DNA of 64,000 nucleotides from Streptococcus mitis (GCF_013305725.1 NZ_CP047883.1:2022959-2086958); one strand, 5' to 3'; shown: positions 37,205-47,914, numbered from the stretch's first letter. Notes: generated by a model not told the origin, from the letters alone. Numbers and translations are program-made.

Positions 37205-38422
37205 TTAGTTTGGATAGATATATGTTACAAAACCTTCTGAAGTTGTAGTAGGATTGAACCATCCACGTTTATTTCCGATTGTACGGTTTCCACCATAGTT
37301 TGATTCAGATACTTGGATACTTGTTGATGATGAAACAGCTGTAACCACGGCTACGTGTCCATATCCACCATCATTCCAACATGCAATCGCACCAACTTGA
37401 GGTGTAGATCCTGTACGGAATCCTGCAGCTGCTGCACTTGTAGCCCACTGTGCTCCATTACCCCAGTAGTCTCCAGCCCAAGGTGCCAATGTCTTAGCAC
37501 CCCATGTACACTCTCCTGTTGGATAACTTGAAGCATTTGTACTATATGTTGGACGATGTGTCACTGGCGCAGGAGTATAGCTTGTTGATTCTGTTGAAGC
37601 ACTGCTTGAAGATGATTCAGACGAACTAAATACTGCTTGAACTTGTGCTGTGAAAGTTGTATTCCCAGAATCAACAACCGTTTGTTGTTGACTTGCTTGT
37701 TTAGCTTTATAAGCTGCTTCTGCTTCTGCTGCTGCTTTGGCTTCTGCTTCTGCCGCCGCTTTTTGATCAAGTAAACTTGCTTTTTCATCCTCAGCGGTAG
37801 CTTTCTCAGCAGCAAGGTTTAACTCAGCAACTTTCAACTCTGCTTGTTTAGTTGTCAACGCTTGTGCATCGTCAGCAAGTGTTTGTTGATTAGCGATTAC
37901 TGTGTTGATAGCTTCATTATTAGCAACTTGCTTTTCAGCAATTGACTTTTTATCAGCCTTTTGTTGTTCTAACATTTTATTGTTAGCTGATACAATCTCA
38001 CTCATAGCTGCAACACGTGAAATAGCTTCAGTAATTGATTTTGAGTTTACAATTGTGTTAATGTAGCTAGTCGCCGCCCCATTTGTTTGAGCACTACGAG
38101 CTTGCTTTTCCAACGAATCATTACGAGCAACAATATTCTTAGAAAGCTCAGTAATCTCTCCTTCAAGCTTTTTAGATTCTGCCTGTAATCTTTCATTTTC
38201 TGTTTGCAGATTAGACTGTTCTGTTTGAATTGTTGAAACTTGTGTTTGGATTTGATCTACTTGTTTTTGAGCTTCTTGTTGTTGTGCTGTTAAGTTACTA
38301 ATTTTATTATCTTGAGCAGCAATTTTTTCATCAGTAGTCTCTGCATGCGCAGTTGTTAAAACAGCTGCTTGAGAAACCATCACTGTACTTAGTAAAAGTG
38401 ACGCTAAGATTTTTTTCTTCAT
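37205..38422 (-). CDS. pcsB: PcsB, essential septal murein hydrolase
   Basis: Splits daughter cells under control of FtsEX. The 405-residue protein has a signal peptide ending at about A27 (AHA|ETT), a long coiled-coil domain (about 30-245), a serine-rich linker and a C-terminal CHAP domain with Cys305, His356 and Asn375 as the likely catalytic set. A WalR-type box lies upstream of an extended -10, matching the known WalRK dependence of pcsB. It has its own terminator and follows mreD. Confidence 0.96.
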   Translation of the reverse strand: MKKKILASLLLSTVMVSQAAVLTTAHAETTDEKIAAQDNKISNLTAQQQEAQKQVDQIQTQVSTIQTEQSNLQTENERLQAESKKLEGEITELSKNIVARNDSLEKQARSAQTNGAATSYINTIVNSKSITEAISRVAAMSEIVSANNKMLEQQKADKKSIAEKQVANNEAINTVIANQQTLADDAQALTTKQAELKVAELNLAAEKATAEDEKASLLDQKAAAEAEAKAAAEAEAAYKAKQASQQQTVVDSGNTTFTAQVQAVFSSSESSSSSASTESTSYTPAPVTHRPTYSTNASSYPTGECTWGAKTLAPWAGDYWGNGAQWATSAAAAGFRTGSTPQVGAIACWNDGGYGHVAVVTAVSSSTSIQVSESNYGGNRTIGNKRGWFNPTTTSEGFVTYIYPN

Positions 38423-38457
38423 ATTATGTAGATACTCCTTCTATTTAAGACAATACT

Positions 38458-38501
38458 AGTATACCAAAAAAAGACATAATAAATATTACGCCTTTATTAC
38501 A
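38458..38501 (-). promoter_or_regulatory. WalR box and extended -10 of pcsB
   Basis: On the minus strand TGTAAT-AAAGG-CGTAAT (38501-38485) matches the WalR (VicR) direct repeat with five-base spacing (one mismatch). The extended -10 TG-G-TATACT follows (TATACT 38463-38458). No -35 consensus is present, as expected for an activated promoter. Confidence 0.8.
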
Positions 38502-38515
38502 TTTGTATTTCTTTC

Positions 38516-39010
38516 TCATAGATAATATTTTTCAAAAATAAACTGGAAAATGACTATCCAGACAAAATTCAAAATCATTGATGGAACTAAACTATAGACT
38601 ATAAACAAAGACATACTATCCACAGTTAAACCTACCATTAATGCAAGTATATATGCCCCCATCTCAAATAGAAAAGTTATGACAATAATTGCCAACATTC
38701 TCGTCCAACGATTCAATAAAATAACGCTATTAAATTTATGGAGAAATACTCCCAACAAGACGAACAACAGAGTCGCAATCCCTATCAAGTGGAAAAAGTA
38801 AATGTCATAAACTAAACCCACCACAAAACAATAGGCTAAATAGAGATACTCTGATACTTCAATCGTCTCAAATAAGAGAAACAAAAATAGAAAATGACTA
38901 GCTAACTGTACATGGGGAAATAATGAGCCCAAAAGCTGGCTAATATGGGCATCAATTAGAACAAAGAAAGGAAGCAATAAAAATACTCCAACCCGCTTCA
39001 ACTGTCTCAT
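38516..39010 (-). CDS. mreD: MreD, rod-shape/elongation membrane protein
   Basis: The 164-residue membrane protein has about five hydrophobic helices and a short polar end, the size and pattern of MreD. With MreC it organises peripheral peptidoglycan synthesis in ovococci. Its start overlaps the mreC stop by one base. Confidence 0.9.
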   Translation of the reverse strand: MRQLKRVGVFLLLPFFVLIDAHISQLLGSLFPHVQLASHFLFLFLLFETIEVSEYLYLAYCFVVGLVYDIYFFHLIGIATLLFVLLGVFLHKFNSVILLNRWTRMLAIIVITFLFEMGAYILALMVGLTVDSMSLFIVYSLVPSMILNFVWIVIFQFIFEKYYL

Positions 39011-39828
39011 TATGAATTCCCCACTAATTCTATCACACTCACATTATGAGTATCTGCACTCAATTTAACAGTTACTTCTCGTGTCAAGTAGTCCGTACTA
39101 TGCGTTGTAGCAACCACTTCACCAACAGGAATATCAACAACGTTAAAATTTCCCAATCCACCAGTGGTCACCTTATCTCCTGCACTAATATCGCTACTAC
39201 TATTTAATTGACTAATTTTGAGAACTTCATTTTCCTTGTCATAGCCAACAATAATTCCATAAATTGTAGTAGAACCATGTTGAATTTTAACAGAAATCTT
39301 ATCAGCATTTTCCGTATTTGTCAGAAGGTTGACCATAGTAGAGTTCTCCTCTACTTTTGAAACACTCCCAATCAAACCACCATTTGCAATGGCTAACATG
39401 TTTTCAGAAGCCCCTTTTGATTTGCCTGCATCTAGGGTTAACTCCTGCTTCCAAGATACCGGAGAACGCATAATAACATCTGCTGCTAAAGTCTTTGTAG
39501 CTTGCAACTTGGACTTCATATCAAGCAATTGACGCAGTTGTTCATTCTCCGTCTTTAAACTTTCCACCTCATTCGATTTAACTTCTAATTGGTAAATCTG
39601 TTTCTTCAAACTTTCATTTTCATTATAAGTTCGTGTCAAATGAGCCAAATCTGATTTGACAGAATCAAACCACTGAAAAGGTTTTTGTACAACCCTATCA
39701 ACCAATGAGATTCCATCTCCTAATTTTGTCACAATTGTACTTGAATAAGTCGTCGCTAAGAGAGCTGACACAAGCAGAACAGTGACAAAAACAATAATGA
39801 CATATTTTGATTTTTTAAAACGATTCAT
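39010..39828 (-). CDS. mreC: MreC, elongasome scaffold
   Basis: The 272-residue protein has one N-terminal transmembrane helix (about 8-28), a coiled coil (about 65-105) and a beta-rich C-terminal domain with VGSVSKVEENSTMV and VTTGGLGNFNVVDIPVGEV. It positions cell-wall synthesis enzymes outside the membrane. AAGGTAGGG precedes ATG 39828. mreD overlaps the end; ecfT lies 58 bp upstream on the same strand. Confidence 0.93.
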   Translation of the reverse strand: MNRFKKSKYVIIVFVTVLLVSALLATTYSSTIVTKLGDGISLVDRVVQKPFQWFDSVKSDLAHLTRTYNENESLKKQIYQLEVKSNEVESLKTENEQLRQLLDMKSKLQATKTLAADVIMRSPVSWKQELTLDAGKSKGASENMLAIANGGLIGSVSKVEENSTMVNLLTNTENADKISVKIQHGSTTIYGIIVGYDKENEVLKISQLNSSSDISAGDKVTTGGLGNFNVVDIPVGEVVATTHSTDYLTREVTVKLSADTHNVSVIELVGNS

Positions 39829-39886
39829 ATCCCTACCTTTATATCAAAAACTGTTACAGTAACTTTTTATCAATTCCTAAAAGCTA

Positions 39887-40681
39887 CTAAGATTTTAAGA
39901 AAAATAAGCAACAACCAAGTACGATAATGACAAGAATAGTCAGCGTATCCTTTCGAGTCCATTCCAATTGTCGGTATTGACTTCTGCCTTTTCCACCCTG
40001 ATAACCACGCGCTTCCATAGCGATAGCCAAGGAATCCGCACGTTTCAAACTTGTCGCAAAAAGAGGAATCAAAATAGGAATCATCGCCTTCACCTTTTGA
40101 ACAATGCTTCCTTCACCAAAATCCACTCCACGCGCTTTCTGTGCATTCATAATCCGCGTCGTATCATCCATTAATGTCGGAACAAAACGCAAACTCATAG
40201 ATAGCATTAAGCCAATTTCATGAACTGGAACTTTCACACGCTTTAAAGGTGCTAATAAAGCTTCGACAGCTGATGCCAAACTTAAGGGCATGGTCGTTAA
40301 GGTTAACAAAGTTGAAAAGAAAATAATCAATACGAAGCGACAAAAAATAATCCCAGCTTGTTGCAAAGCATAATCCGTGATTCTAACAAACGAAAACTCA
40401 AATAAAACATTCCCATTAGAAATGAAAAATAGTTGAAAAATAGTTGTAAAGGCAATCAAGAAAAACATAGACTTCAAGCCCTGAATAAAAAATGAAAGAG
40501 ATACTCCTGACAAGGCAATAAAGATCCCTGTCGCTATAAAAAGAATTAGATTCGTCAAGGGATTATTAGCCCAAAAAACGATTAAAATCAGTAACATCAT
40601 AGCAAGCAATTTGCTACGTGGATCCAATCGGTGAACAATCGAATTCCCTGGGATATAACGCCCCAAAATCATACTATCCAT
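39887..40681 (-). CDS. ecfT: EcfT, membrane protein of the energy-coupling-factor transporter
   Basis: Transmembrane coupling subunit that joins the EcfA1A2 ATPases to interchangeable vitamin-binding S components. The 264-residue protein has about five helices and two cytoplasmic A-R-G-containing coupling motifs (QKARGVDF and MEARGYQGG). It starts with [22 protein letters not shown], typical for the family. It overlaps ecfA2 by eight bases. Confidence 0.95.
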   Translation of the reverse strand: MDSMILGRYIPGNSIVHRLDPRSKLLAMMLLILIVFWANNPLTNLILFIATGIFIALSGVSLSFFIQGLKSMFFLIAFTTIFQLFFISNGNVLFEFSFVRITDYALQQAGIIFCRFVLIIFFSTLLTLTTMPLSLASAVEALLAPLKRVKVPVHEIGLMLSMSLRFVPTLMDDTTRIMNAQKARGVDFGEGSIVQKVKAMIPILIPLFATSLKRADSLAIAMEARGYQGGKGRSQYRQLEWTRKDTLTILVIIVLGCCLFFLKS

Positions 40682-41513
40682 TTAGCGACTCCTTGAACTC
40701 CTCTATCTTAATCGGTAATCGTTTAAATGACACGCCTCTATCAACCAATCGTTTACAAAAGGCCGTAATTTTAGGTACTCCCAACTGTACTTTTTCCATG
40801 AAGACAACATCTTGAAAGACATCACTCGGTTTCCCCCTTTTAACTAAACGTCCCTTTTCCATCACATAGACTTGATTCGCATATTCGGCAACATCATCCA
40901 TCAAATGTGTTACCAAGACGATGGTCATCCCTGATTGGTGAAGCTTTTTGAACAAATTCATCAGCTCTTTTCTTCCCAGGGGATCCAGGCCTGCTGTGGG
41001 TTCATCTAAGACTAATATAGCTGGCTCCATTGCAAGTATGCCTGCAATGGCGACACGTCTCATTTGTCCACCTGACAGCTCAAACGGGCTACGATTAAAA
41101 AGTGATTCATCAATTCCAACCAGAGCCAGTTTTTCACGCGCAATCTGCTCCGCATCTTCTTCAGAAACTCCAAAATTTTGCGGTCCAAAAGCAACGTCTT
41201 TCAAAACCGTTTCTTCAAAAATCTGATTTTCAGCAAACTGAAATACCAAGCCAACCTGTTTTCTAATTTGACGAATATCTTTATTTTTAGAAGTAGAGGT
41301 GATTAAGGTATCAAAAACTCGCACACTCCCTTGACTTGGCACCAATAAACCATTTAATAGTTGTAAAATAGTTGATTTACCACTACCTGTGTGGCCAATT
41401 AAAGCCGTATAAGAACCGTCTTCAATCGTCAAAGAAACATCCGACAAAGCTGTTGAAGCTAAGGGAGTCCCTTCTTGGTACGTAAAACTCACATTTTCTA
41501 GAGCAATTCCCAT
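40674..41513 (-). CDS. ecfA2: EcfA2, ECF transporter ATPase
   Basis: The 279-residue ATPase starts [17 protein letters not shown], with Walker [10 protein letters not shown], signature [17 protein letters not shown] and Walker [12 protein letters not shown]. It forms the heterodimer with EcfA1 that powers vitamin uptake. It overlaps both neighbours (ecfA1 by 16 bases, ecfT by eight). Confidence 0.95.
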   Translation of the reverse strand: MGIALENVSFTYQEGTPLASTALSDVSLTIEDGSYTALIGHTGSGKSTILQLLNGLLVPSQGSVRVFDTLITSTSKNKDIRQIRKQVGLVFQFAENQIFEETVLKDVAFGPQNFGVSEEDAEQIAREKLALVGIDESLFNRSPFELSGGQMRRVAIAGILAMEPAILVLDEPTAGLDPLGRKELMNLFKKLHQSGMTIVLVTHLMDDVAEYANQVYVMEKGRLVKRGKPSDVFQDVVFMEKVQLGVPKITAFCKRLVDRGVSFKRLPIKIEEFKESLNG

Positions 41514-42325
41514 AGCTTATCCTCTAGCTCACTTTCTGTCAAATAATTTTCAGGTAAATCATAGCCATTCTGGCTCAAAGAATATTTTAATTGATTGGAA
41601 AAAGGATCGTCTAATCCAATTTGATCTAAATCATTTCGAGAGAAAAGTTCTCTTGGGCTACTGGTTGATTCAATTTCCCCTTTTTTCATGACCAATACAC
41701 GATCACTCATGGCGACTTCTTCCAAATCATGTGTAATGGAAATGACCGTCATATCATAGTCTTTTCGAATTCCTTTTACTGTCTCAATCAGTTCTCTACG
41801 CCCCTCAGGATCCAACATACTCGTTGCCTCATCTAGAATTAGAATCGCTGGTCTTAGGGCTACAACACCTGCAATAGCAACACGTTGCTTTTGACCACCT
41901 GATAGACGCGCTGGCTCTCTCTTTTTAAAGTCCAACATGCCAACCAAATCCAGAGCTTCTTCCACTCTCTTTTTCATTTCTTGACGAGAAAGTCCCTGAT
42001 TTTCCAAACCAAAGGCAACATCATCTTCAACAGTCGCTCCAACAAATTGATTGTCTGGATTTTGAAAAACCATACCGATTTGACGACGTATATTCCAAAC
42101 ATTTTCCTCAGTCAAACGTTGCCCATCAATTACAATCTCTCCAGATTCTGCTTCCAGTAAACCATCAATTAATCGAACCGTCGTTGATTTACCACTACCA
42201 TTATGCCCTACAATCGAAAGCCATTCTCCACGTTTCACGTGAAACGTAATACCCTTCACATCGTAGTATTCCTGACTTTCCTTATAGCGAAAAGAAAGAT
42301 TTTTTACATCAATTATTGATTTCAT
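41498..42325 (-). CDS. ecfA1: EcfA1, ECF transporter ATPase
   Basis: The 275-residue ATPase starts [18 protein letters not shown], with Walker [10 protein letters not shown], signature [17 protein letters not shown] and Walker [13 protein letters not shown] perfect ParB-binding palindrome lies inside its 5' part at 42231-42246. It overlaps pgsA by four bases. Confidence 0.95.
   Translation of the reverse strand: MKSIIDVKNLSFRYKESQEYYDVKGITFHVKRGEWLSIVGHNGSGKSTTVRLIDGLLEAESGEIVIDGQRLTEENVWNIRRQIGMVFQNPDNQFVGATVEDDVAFGLENQGLSRQEMKKRVEEALDLVGMLDFKKREPARLSGGQKQRVAIAGVVALRPAILILDEATSMLDPEGRRELIETVKGIRKDYDMTVISITHDLEEVAMSDRVLVMKKGEIESTSSPRELFSRNDLDQIGLDDPFSNQLKYSLSQNGYDLPENYLTESELEDKLWELL
42231..42246. 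promoter_or_regulatory. parS site inside ecfA1
   Basis: CGTTTCACGTGAAACG is a perfect 16-base palindrome with the 14-base core GTTTCACGTGAAAC of the consensus parS. ParB, encoded at 63030-63788, should bind here and load SMC. Confidence 0.9.
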
Positions 42326-42867
42326 TTCGAACCAAATGTCCCTTTAAATACATAGGCACTACCCTTGAAATAATCATAGCCAGAGTAGATAGTGAAAAAC
42401 AAGGCTACATAAAGTAGAACTTGGCCAATCAAAGTCCAGTGTAATAGCAAGAAAATAATGGCAAACATCTGACTGAAAGTTTTAATTTTTCCAGGCATTG
42501 CTGCTGCTAAAACTGTTCCACCAGTTTCAACCAATAAAAGTCTTAAACCTGTCACAGCCAACTCACGACAGATAATCACTGCAACAATCCAAGCCGGAGC
42601 CATTCCTAACTCAATCAACATAATAAAAGCCGACATAACTAGTAACTTATCCGCCATGGGATCTGCAAATTTACCAAAATTACTGACCACATTCCATTTA
42701 CGAGCTAAATATCCATCTAAATAATCGGTAATACTGGCAATAGCAAAGATAATAGCTGCTACTATATGACTCTCTATCGAATTTCCTACCGTTAAAATAA
42801 AGATAAAAATAGGTATAAAGAGAATTCGACCTATTGTTAAGAGATTTGGAATTTGTTCTTTTTTCAT
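42322..42867 (-). CDS. pgsA: Phosphatidylglycerophosphate synthase PgsA
   Basis: Joins CDP-diacylglycerol and glycerol-3-phosphate, the first committed step to phosphatidylglycerol. The 181-residue membrane enzyme has the CDP-alcohol phosphatidyltransferase motif D-G-x2-A-R-x8-G-x3-D-x3-D (DYLDGYLARKW...GKFADPMADK) and four or five helices. Confidence 0.95.
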   Translation of the reverse strand: MKKEQIPNLLTIGRILFIPIFIFILTVGNSIESHIVAAIIFAIASITDYLDGYLARKWNVVSNFGKFADPMADKLLVMSAFIMLIELGMAPAWIVAVIICRELAVTGLRLLLVETGGTVLAAAMPGKIKTFSQMFAIIFLLLHWTLIGQVLLYVALFFTIYSGYDYFKGSAYVFKGTFGSK

Positions 42868-42877
42868 TCGTTTTTCC

Positions 42878-43714
42878 TTAATTTTTAGTAAAGGTTACAG
42901 TGATTTTTCCAGTCTGAGCTGTTAATTTTGATAAGTCAACGGTCTGATTATCTACTGTTAAAGCTACACCTTTGACAACACCTAAAGTAATGGTCACAGA
43001 ATTTTTAGTTGAAACTGTTGTTTCCGCACTTTTATTATCTGGTGATAAGGTCACTCCACCCTCAAGCTCACTTTCTGAAACACTAACCCAACTTCTAGCA
43101 TCTGAGACTGATAATTGTAATTTTGCAGTTTCCTTACTCGTTTTATAAGCAACTTCTACTTGATTTCCTTCACCTGATACCGTTATAGCTGGTTCCATAT
43201 TCGAAGAGCTACTTGATGAACTACTACTTGAGGATGAAGTTACAGAACTAGTTGAGCTTGTTGCTTGGACTACACTATAACTAGACGCAGATGAACGCTC
43301 AGGTTGAGTCTGGAGATAATTCCAAACATAATAGGTCACAAAAATGACAATCGATAATGCAAAGAGTATAAAATAAAATAAAGGTAAAAATGATGCCTTA
43401 TTTTTCTTACTTGAACGTCTCCTACCTGTCAACTCCTCTTCATCAACATCTACTTCTTCATAAGTAATCATGCTCCCAGAATCATAAGCATCCAAGACAA
43501 TTCGCTCATCTAGCTCAACTGCCCACGCATACTTTCTCAAAAAAGAACGAGTATAAAATGGACTAGGAAGTTGATCAAAATCATCAGCTTCCATCGCTTC
43601 CAACATATCCAACTGAATTTCTGTTTTTTTGTGTAATTCTTCTAAAGTTAACCCTTGGTTGGTTCTAGCTAAACGTAAAACCTCACCAATTGTTTTTTTC
43701 CTCATACTTGTCAT
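42878..43714 (-). CDS. RodZ-like membrane-anchored helix-turn-helix protein
   Basis: A 278-residue protein with an N-terminal HTH_25 domain (about 5-75, GEVLRLARTNQGLTLEELHKKT), one transmembrane helix (about 110-132), a serine-rich external linker and a C-terminal DUF4115 domain. This is the RodZ plan, a cell-shape factor that in rods binds MreB. Ovococci lack MreB, yet RodZ-like proteins remain and work with MreCD. It lies between two M16 genes and pgsA. Confidence 0.88.
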   Translation of the reverse strand: MTSMRKKTIGEVLRLARTNQGLTLEELHKKTEIQLDMLEAMEADDFDQLPSPFYTRSFLRKYAWAVELDERIVLDAYDSGSMITYEEVDVDEEELTGRRRSSKKNKASFLPLFYFILFALSIVIFVTYYVWNYLQTQPERSSASSYSVVQATSSTSSVTSSSSSSSSSSSSNMEPAITVSGEGNQVEVAYKTSKETAKLQLSVSDARSWVSVSESELEGGVTLSPDNKSAETTVSTKNSVTITLGVVKGVALTVDNQTVDLSKLTAQTGKITVTFTKN

Positions 43715-43746
43715 TCCTTCTTTCTAGTGTCGATTATGATAGGTTA

Positions 43747-45030
43747 CTATGATGGAAATATTGTAAAATCAACTATGTCACCATCATCTATTAAATGGTG
43801 TCCAGCATCAAGGACATCCTCTAAAGTAATTTCCTGTAAAATTTTCGGCAAATCAAAGATTGTCTCACCTTGTCCAAAAGCATCATATTGCGTTGCAATA
43901 AATTCAAGAGAGTTCATGCTACTGAAAAATTCTCCAAACATCTCTCTTTTGATAATGTCTAAATGATCCTCTGTAATATCTAAATCCTTTGTGAAATTAC
44001 GAATAGCCTTTTTAAACTGATGAGATAAAGCAACTGGCTCTTTTGTATCCATTGTCAACATAACAAAATGAAAGCGACTTGTTACTTCAACTTCCAGAGA
44101 TAAGGACGCATCAATTTTACCTGATTCATATAATTTTTGAAAACGATCCGAAGTCCAACCAAACATCATTGAAAATAATAATTTTAATAAAATATGATGT
44201 CGATAGCAATCATCCTCAGCAACATCTTGTTTACCTCTAATACCAATCGCTAGTTTTGGAGAAGACACTTCCATTCTCATACTGTCTGTTTGCTTTACAG
44301 CTTGTAAAAGCAACTTTTCTCTTGCCACTTCATGAACATCTGAATCTTTCAGTTCTTTGCTTTCAAAATAGTCCTGTACTCTTTCCACATCAAAATTACC
44401 AACTAAAAACAGAGACATATTTACAGGTTTGTAAAATCTTGTAAAATTTTCTTGCAAATTAGTTAGATTAATTTGGGAAATTGACTCCTCACTTCCAACT
44501 ATATCAGTTGCTAAAGGTGTGCCAGGATACAAATTCGCTAAAGTTGAAAAGAATAAACACGAATCTGGATCATCTTGATACATTTCTCGTTCTTGCTGAA
44601 TAATATCCTGCTCTCTTAAAATGGAATCTTCAGTAAAATGTGCTGATGTTACCAATTCATCAAGTAAGTCTAAATTTTCTAAAAAATGATCCGTTGCTGA
44701 AAAAAGATAACTTGTTTTTGTAAAGCTTGTAAAGGCATTACTATCTGCACCTAGACTCGTAAAAGCCGACATCAAATCGCTAGCATCTTCTCTCTCAAAT
44801 AATTTATGTTCAAGAAAATGAGCAATTCCTCCAGGATATTCTTTTACATCTCCGTAAACTTCTGTGACAAGCGTATCTACCGAACCAAACTGTACAGTTA
44901 CACTCCCGTAAACCTCTTTAAATTCCTTTTTAGGCAAAAGAGCAACTGTCAATCCATTTGACAAACGAGTTCGATAAACCATTTCTTTTACAGCTGGATA
45001 GTATTTTTCTTCAAAAACAACCTTTGTCAT
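43747..45030 (-). CDS. M16 zinc peptidase (YmfH-type, active form)
   Basis: The 427-residue protein has the inverted zinc motif H71-F-L-E74-H75 and a downstream glutamate region, so it should be catalytic. Clostridial and bacillal YmfH/YmfF pairs are near the cell-shape and lipid genes. The substrate is unknown. Its start overlaps the paired M16 gene by four bases. Confidence 0.88.
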   Translation of the reverse strand: MTKVVFEEKYYPAVKEMVYRTRLSNGLTVALLPKKEFKEVYGSVTVQFGSVDTLVTEVYGDVKEYPGGIAHFLEHKLFEREDASDLMSAFTSLGADSNAFTSFTKTSYLFSATDHFLENLDLLDELVTSAHFTEDSILREQDIIQQEREMYQDDPDSCLFFSTLANLYPGTPLATDIVGSEESISQINLTNLQENFTRFYKPVNMSLFLVGNFDVERVQDYFESKELKDSDVHEVAREKLLLQAVKQTDSMRMEVSSPKLAIGIRGKQDVAEDDCYRHHILLKLLFSMMFGWTSDRFQKLYESGKIDASLSLEVEVTSRFHFVMLTMDTKEPVALSHQFKKAIRNFTKDLDITEDHLDIIKREMFGEFFSSMNSLEFIATQYDAFGQGETIFDLPKILQEITLEDVLDAGHHLIDDGDIVDFTIFPS

Positions 45031-46277
45031 TCTATTCCTTCCATAAAGTAAATCGCCTGTAGTTTCACATTATTAGCTGCTCTACAAATAGCATCTTTGT
45101 CAACTTGCTCGAGTTTTGCAATCCAACTTTTAAAGTCTGCTGAAGATTTTCCAAGTAAGGCATTTTGATAAGCACGTTCAATCAATGAACTTTGATTATC
45201 TTGAGAAAGTAACAGATACCGACGAATCATTTCCTTTGTTTGCTCTAACTCAAGCTCTGTAAAATATCCTTTTTTTAAATCAATCAGTTGATTATTCATC
45301 ATTTTACGAGCCTGGTTACGATTTTCTCGATCGATACCAGCATACATCCTCAAGTATCCACTAAACAAATCAAGCTGACTTGAAATAGTGTAAGCCAATC
45401 CAGCATTTTCACGGATGTTTGTAAAGAGCTTAGAGTGAGCAAATCCACCAAGTAAACCATTCATTACAATCATGGGTAAATGTTGCTCATCACCATATTC
45501 AGAAGGGCAATGATAGCCTAATTCCAAAATGGATTGTCCCAAATTTTTCCGAACCATACCTTCCTGAAGGATATTGGAATAAGGTTGACAATACTGAACC
45601 ATCACATCTCCTTTTCGACCTTTAAAGTCAAATGATTCTAATACATTTTGAATTTCAACCTCATTAAAATCACCTAGGAAAAAGAAATCTATTCGATCAT
45701 TGGCCAAAAATTCTTGGAAACAAGAATAAGAACTTTGTGGAGTTTCAGCTAAAATACGATTTCGTAAATCACTATATTCCAATTGAAGACGTTCATCATG
45801 AAAAAACAATTTATCCAATTCTTTATGTGCAAAATAAAAAGAATCATCCATATCAGCTGCTAAACTTGCTAACAATTGTTTTTTCTCAATTTCAAATAAG
45901 TCCGAATCAAACCCATTATCAACTACTACGGTGGAAAAAAGAGTTTCTTTTAAAAGTTCCAAAACCTGAGAAGTTAACACATTTTTCCTACTTAAAAACT
46001 CATCACGAACATAGTTAAATGTCAATTCTACAATGTGACTTTGCCCTCTTCTGAAACAATTGGTTGACATATCTGTACCGTATAGACTGGCCAAATGTTT
46101 TCTCAAAGCTTGAGAAGTAGGGTACATCTGATTAGCAGTCTCTAGCATACTCGCACTCAACATGCGACCTGCAATCGTATCGAGGGATAATGGAGCGGTA
46201 AAACGCACGGCGATTTTGTTCGTTTTAAACTTTTTTGATTGGATAAAATGTGTTGAAATTCCATGCACTAACTCCAT
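45027..46277 (-). CDS. M16-family protein lacking the zinc motif (YmfF-type)
   Basis: The 416-residue protein has the M16 fold pattern (RMLSASMLETANQMYPTSQALRKHLASLYG) but no HxxEH motif at the expected place, so it is probably the non-catalytic partner of the following gene. This active/inactive pairing is common in the family. GGAGG precedes the start. An extended -10 upstream begins the long operon. Confidence 0.85.
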   Translation of the reverse strand: MELVHGISTHFIQSKKFKTNKIAVRFTAPLSLDTIAGRMLSASMLETANQMYPTSQALRKHLASLYGTDMSTNCFRRGQSHIVELTFNYVRDEFLSRKNVLTSQVLELLKETLFSTVVVDNGFDSDLFEIEKKQLLASLAADMDDSFYFAHKELDKLFFHDERLQLEYSDLRNRILAETPQSSYSCFQEFLANDRIDFFFLGDFNEVEIQNVLESFDFKGRKGDVMVQYCQPYSNILQEGMVRKNLGQSILELGYHCPSEYGDEQHLPMIVMNGLLGGFAHSKLFTNIRENAGLAYTISSQLDLFSGYLRMYAGIDRENRNQARKMMNNQLIDLKKGYFTELELEQTKEMIRRYLLLSQDNQSSLIERAYQNALLGKSSADFKSWIAKLEQVDKDAICRAANNVKLQAIYFMEGIE

Positions 46278-46304
46278 GATTTACCTCCTTATATACAGAA
46301 TTCT

Positions 46305-46313
46305 ATTATATCA
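46305..46313 (-). promoter_or_regulatory. Extended -10 of the M16-rodZ-pgsA-ecf operon
   Basis: The minus strand reads TG-A-TATAAT (TG 46313-46312, TATAAT 46310-46305), about 28 bp before the first M16 gene. Confidence 0.6.
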
Positions 46314-46406
46314 CGAAAACCTGAAATTTTCTTGTTCTCTGTAACACTTTTGAAATAAAAATCGCTTACATTACTCCTTGTTTCTCTCACTATTTTTAGG
46401 AAAATA

Positions 46407-46415
46407 TGGTATAAT
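46407..46415 (+). promoter_or_regulatory. Extended -10 of yaaA-recF
   Basis: TG-G-TATAAT (46407-46415) precedes the yaaA ATG by 20 bases. Confidence 0.65.
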
Positions 46416-46435
46416 ACCAAAGATTGAGGTGAATT

Positions 46436-46804
46436 ATGGAATACAAATTATTTGAAGAATTTATTACCCTCCAAGCACTACTCAAAGAACTTGGAATTAC
46501 ACATAGCGGAGGAGCTATTAAATCATTTCTCTCTGAACATTCTGTTTACTTTAATGGGGAATTAGAAAATCGTCGTGGTAAAAAACTTCGTATTGGTGAT
46601 AAAGTTGACATCCCTGACATGAATATTGACATCTTGTTGACACAACCTACTTCTGAAGAACAAGATGAATACCAAGATGATAAAGTTGAAAAAGAACGAA
46701 TCGCTAAACTTGTCAAGAAGATGAATAAGGGAGTAAAGAAAGACAACTCTAAACCTACTTCATCACCAAAAAGCAAACAAGCTCCACGATTCCCTGGTAG
46801 ATAA
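46436..46804 (+). CDS. yaaA: S4-domain RNA-binding protein YaaA
   Basis: A 122-residue protein with an N-terminal S4 RNA-binding domain (about 10-70) and a basic, low-complexity tail ([22 protein letters not shown]). It lies two bases before recF, as in other Firmicutes, where the S4 protein is thought to act with ribosomes. GAGGTG precedes the ATG. Confidence 0.88.
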   Translation: MEYKLFEEFITLQALLKELGITHSGGAIKSFLSEHSVYFNGELENRRGKKLRIGDKVDIPDMNIDILLTQPTSEEQDEYQDDKVEKERIAKLVKKMNKGVKKDNSKPTSSPKSKQAPRFPGR

Positions 46805-46806
46805 TC

Positions 46807-47904
46807 ATGTGGCTACAACACCTATCTCTCAAAACTTTTCGTAACTACAAAGAGACGAAAATAGACTTTAATCCTAAATTAAATATCTTTTTAGGACGCA
46901 ATGCACAAGGTAAAACAAATATGTTAGAGGCTATCTATTTTTTAGCCTTAACACGCAGTCATCGAACTCGAACAGATAAAAATCTCATTCATTTTGATAA
47001 GGAACAGCTTCATCTTTCAGGTCTTGTTCAGAAAAAAACTGGATCCATTCCTCTCGAAATCGAACTAACACAAAAAGGCCGTGTGACAAAAGTTAATCAC
47101 TTAAAACAGGCACGCCTTTCAGATTATGTCGGACACATGAATGTTGTCCTATTTGCTCCTGAAGATCTACAACTAATTAAAGGAGCACCTTCAGTTCGAC
47201 GAAAATTCATTGATATGGAGCTTGGGCAAATTAAGCCAATCTATTTATCAGATTTAACCAATTATAACCATATTCTTAAGCAAAGAAATACCTATCTAAA
47301 ATCAGCTCAAAAAATAGATGAAACCTTCCTTTCAGTACTAGATGATCAGCTAGTCGATTATGGATGTTGTGTAATGAATCACCGCTTAGATTTTATAAAA
47401 AAACTAGAGCATTTTGGCCGTAAGAAACATTTTGAACTCTCTAATCAGATTGAAGAGTTGTCAATAGCCTATCAATCTTCTGTAAAGCCAACTGAAAAAG
47501 AAGACTTATCAGAATCTTTCAAAATTGCTTTAGAAAAAAGTAGGTCCAGAGATTTATTTAAAAAGAACACCGGTGTTGGTCCTCATCGAGATGACATTTC
47601 TTTTTATATAAATGGGATGGATGCTAGTTTCGGAAGTCAAGGCCAACATCGTAGTCTCGTCCTTTCTATAAAATTAGCAGAAATCGAATTAATGGAAAGT
47701 ATTACTACAGAATCTCCGATATTATTACTTGACGATGTCATGAGTGAACTCGACAACACTAGACAGTTAAAATTATTAGAAACGATTTCTCATTCAATCC
47801 AAACCTTTATTACAACAACAAGCTTAGATCATCTTCAAAATCTACCAGAAAATCTAAGTATTTTCACTATTCAGGATGGTAAAGTTGCTGTAAATAGAAA
47901 TTGA
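46807..47904 (+). CDS. recF: RecF, recombination mediator ATPase
   Basis: Helps load RecA at single-strand gaps. The 365-residue protein starts [38 protein letters not shown] with the P-loop at 30-37 and carries the SMC-like signature [17 protein letters not shown] and Walker [13 protein letters not shown]. Its start follows yaaA by two bases. A bidirectional terminator follows. Confidence 0.96.
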   Translation: MWLQHLSLKTFRNYKETKIDFNPKLNIFLGRNAQGKTNMLEAIYFLALTRSHRTRTDKNLIHFDKEQLHLSGLVQKKTGSIPLEIELTQKGRVTKVNHLKQARLSDYVGHMNVVLFAPEDLQLIKGAPSVRRKFIDMELGQIKPIYLSDLTNYNHILKQRNTYLKSAQKIDETFLSVLDDQLVDYGCCVMNHRLDFIKKLEHFGRKKHFELSNQIEELSIAYQSSVKPTEKEDLSESFKIALEKSRSRDLFKKNTGVGPHRDDISFYINGMDASFGSQGQHRSLVLSIKLAEIELMESITTESPILLLDDVMSELDNTRQLKLLETISHSIQTFITTTSLDHLQNLPENLSIFTIQDGKVAVNRN

Positions 47905-47914
47905 CAACATTGTA

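Noticed and set aside
39838..39846. Extended -10 TG-A-TATAAA just before mreC
   Set aside because: It overlaps the mreC ribosome-binding site AAGGTAGGG, which indicates an ordinary leader. mreCD are more likely transcribed from upstream.
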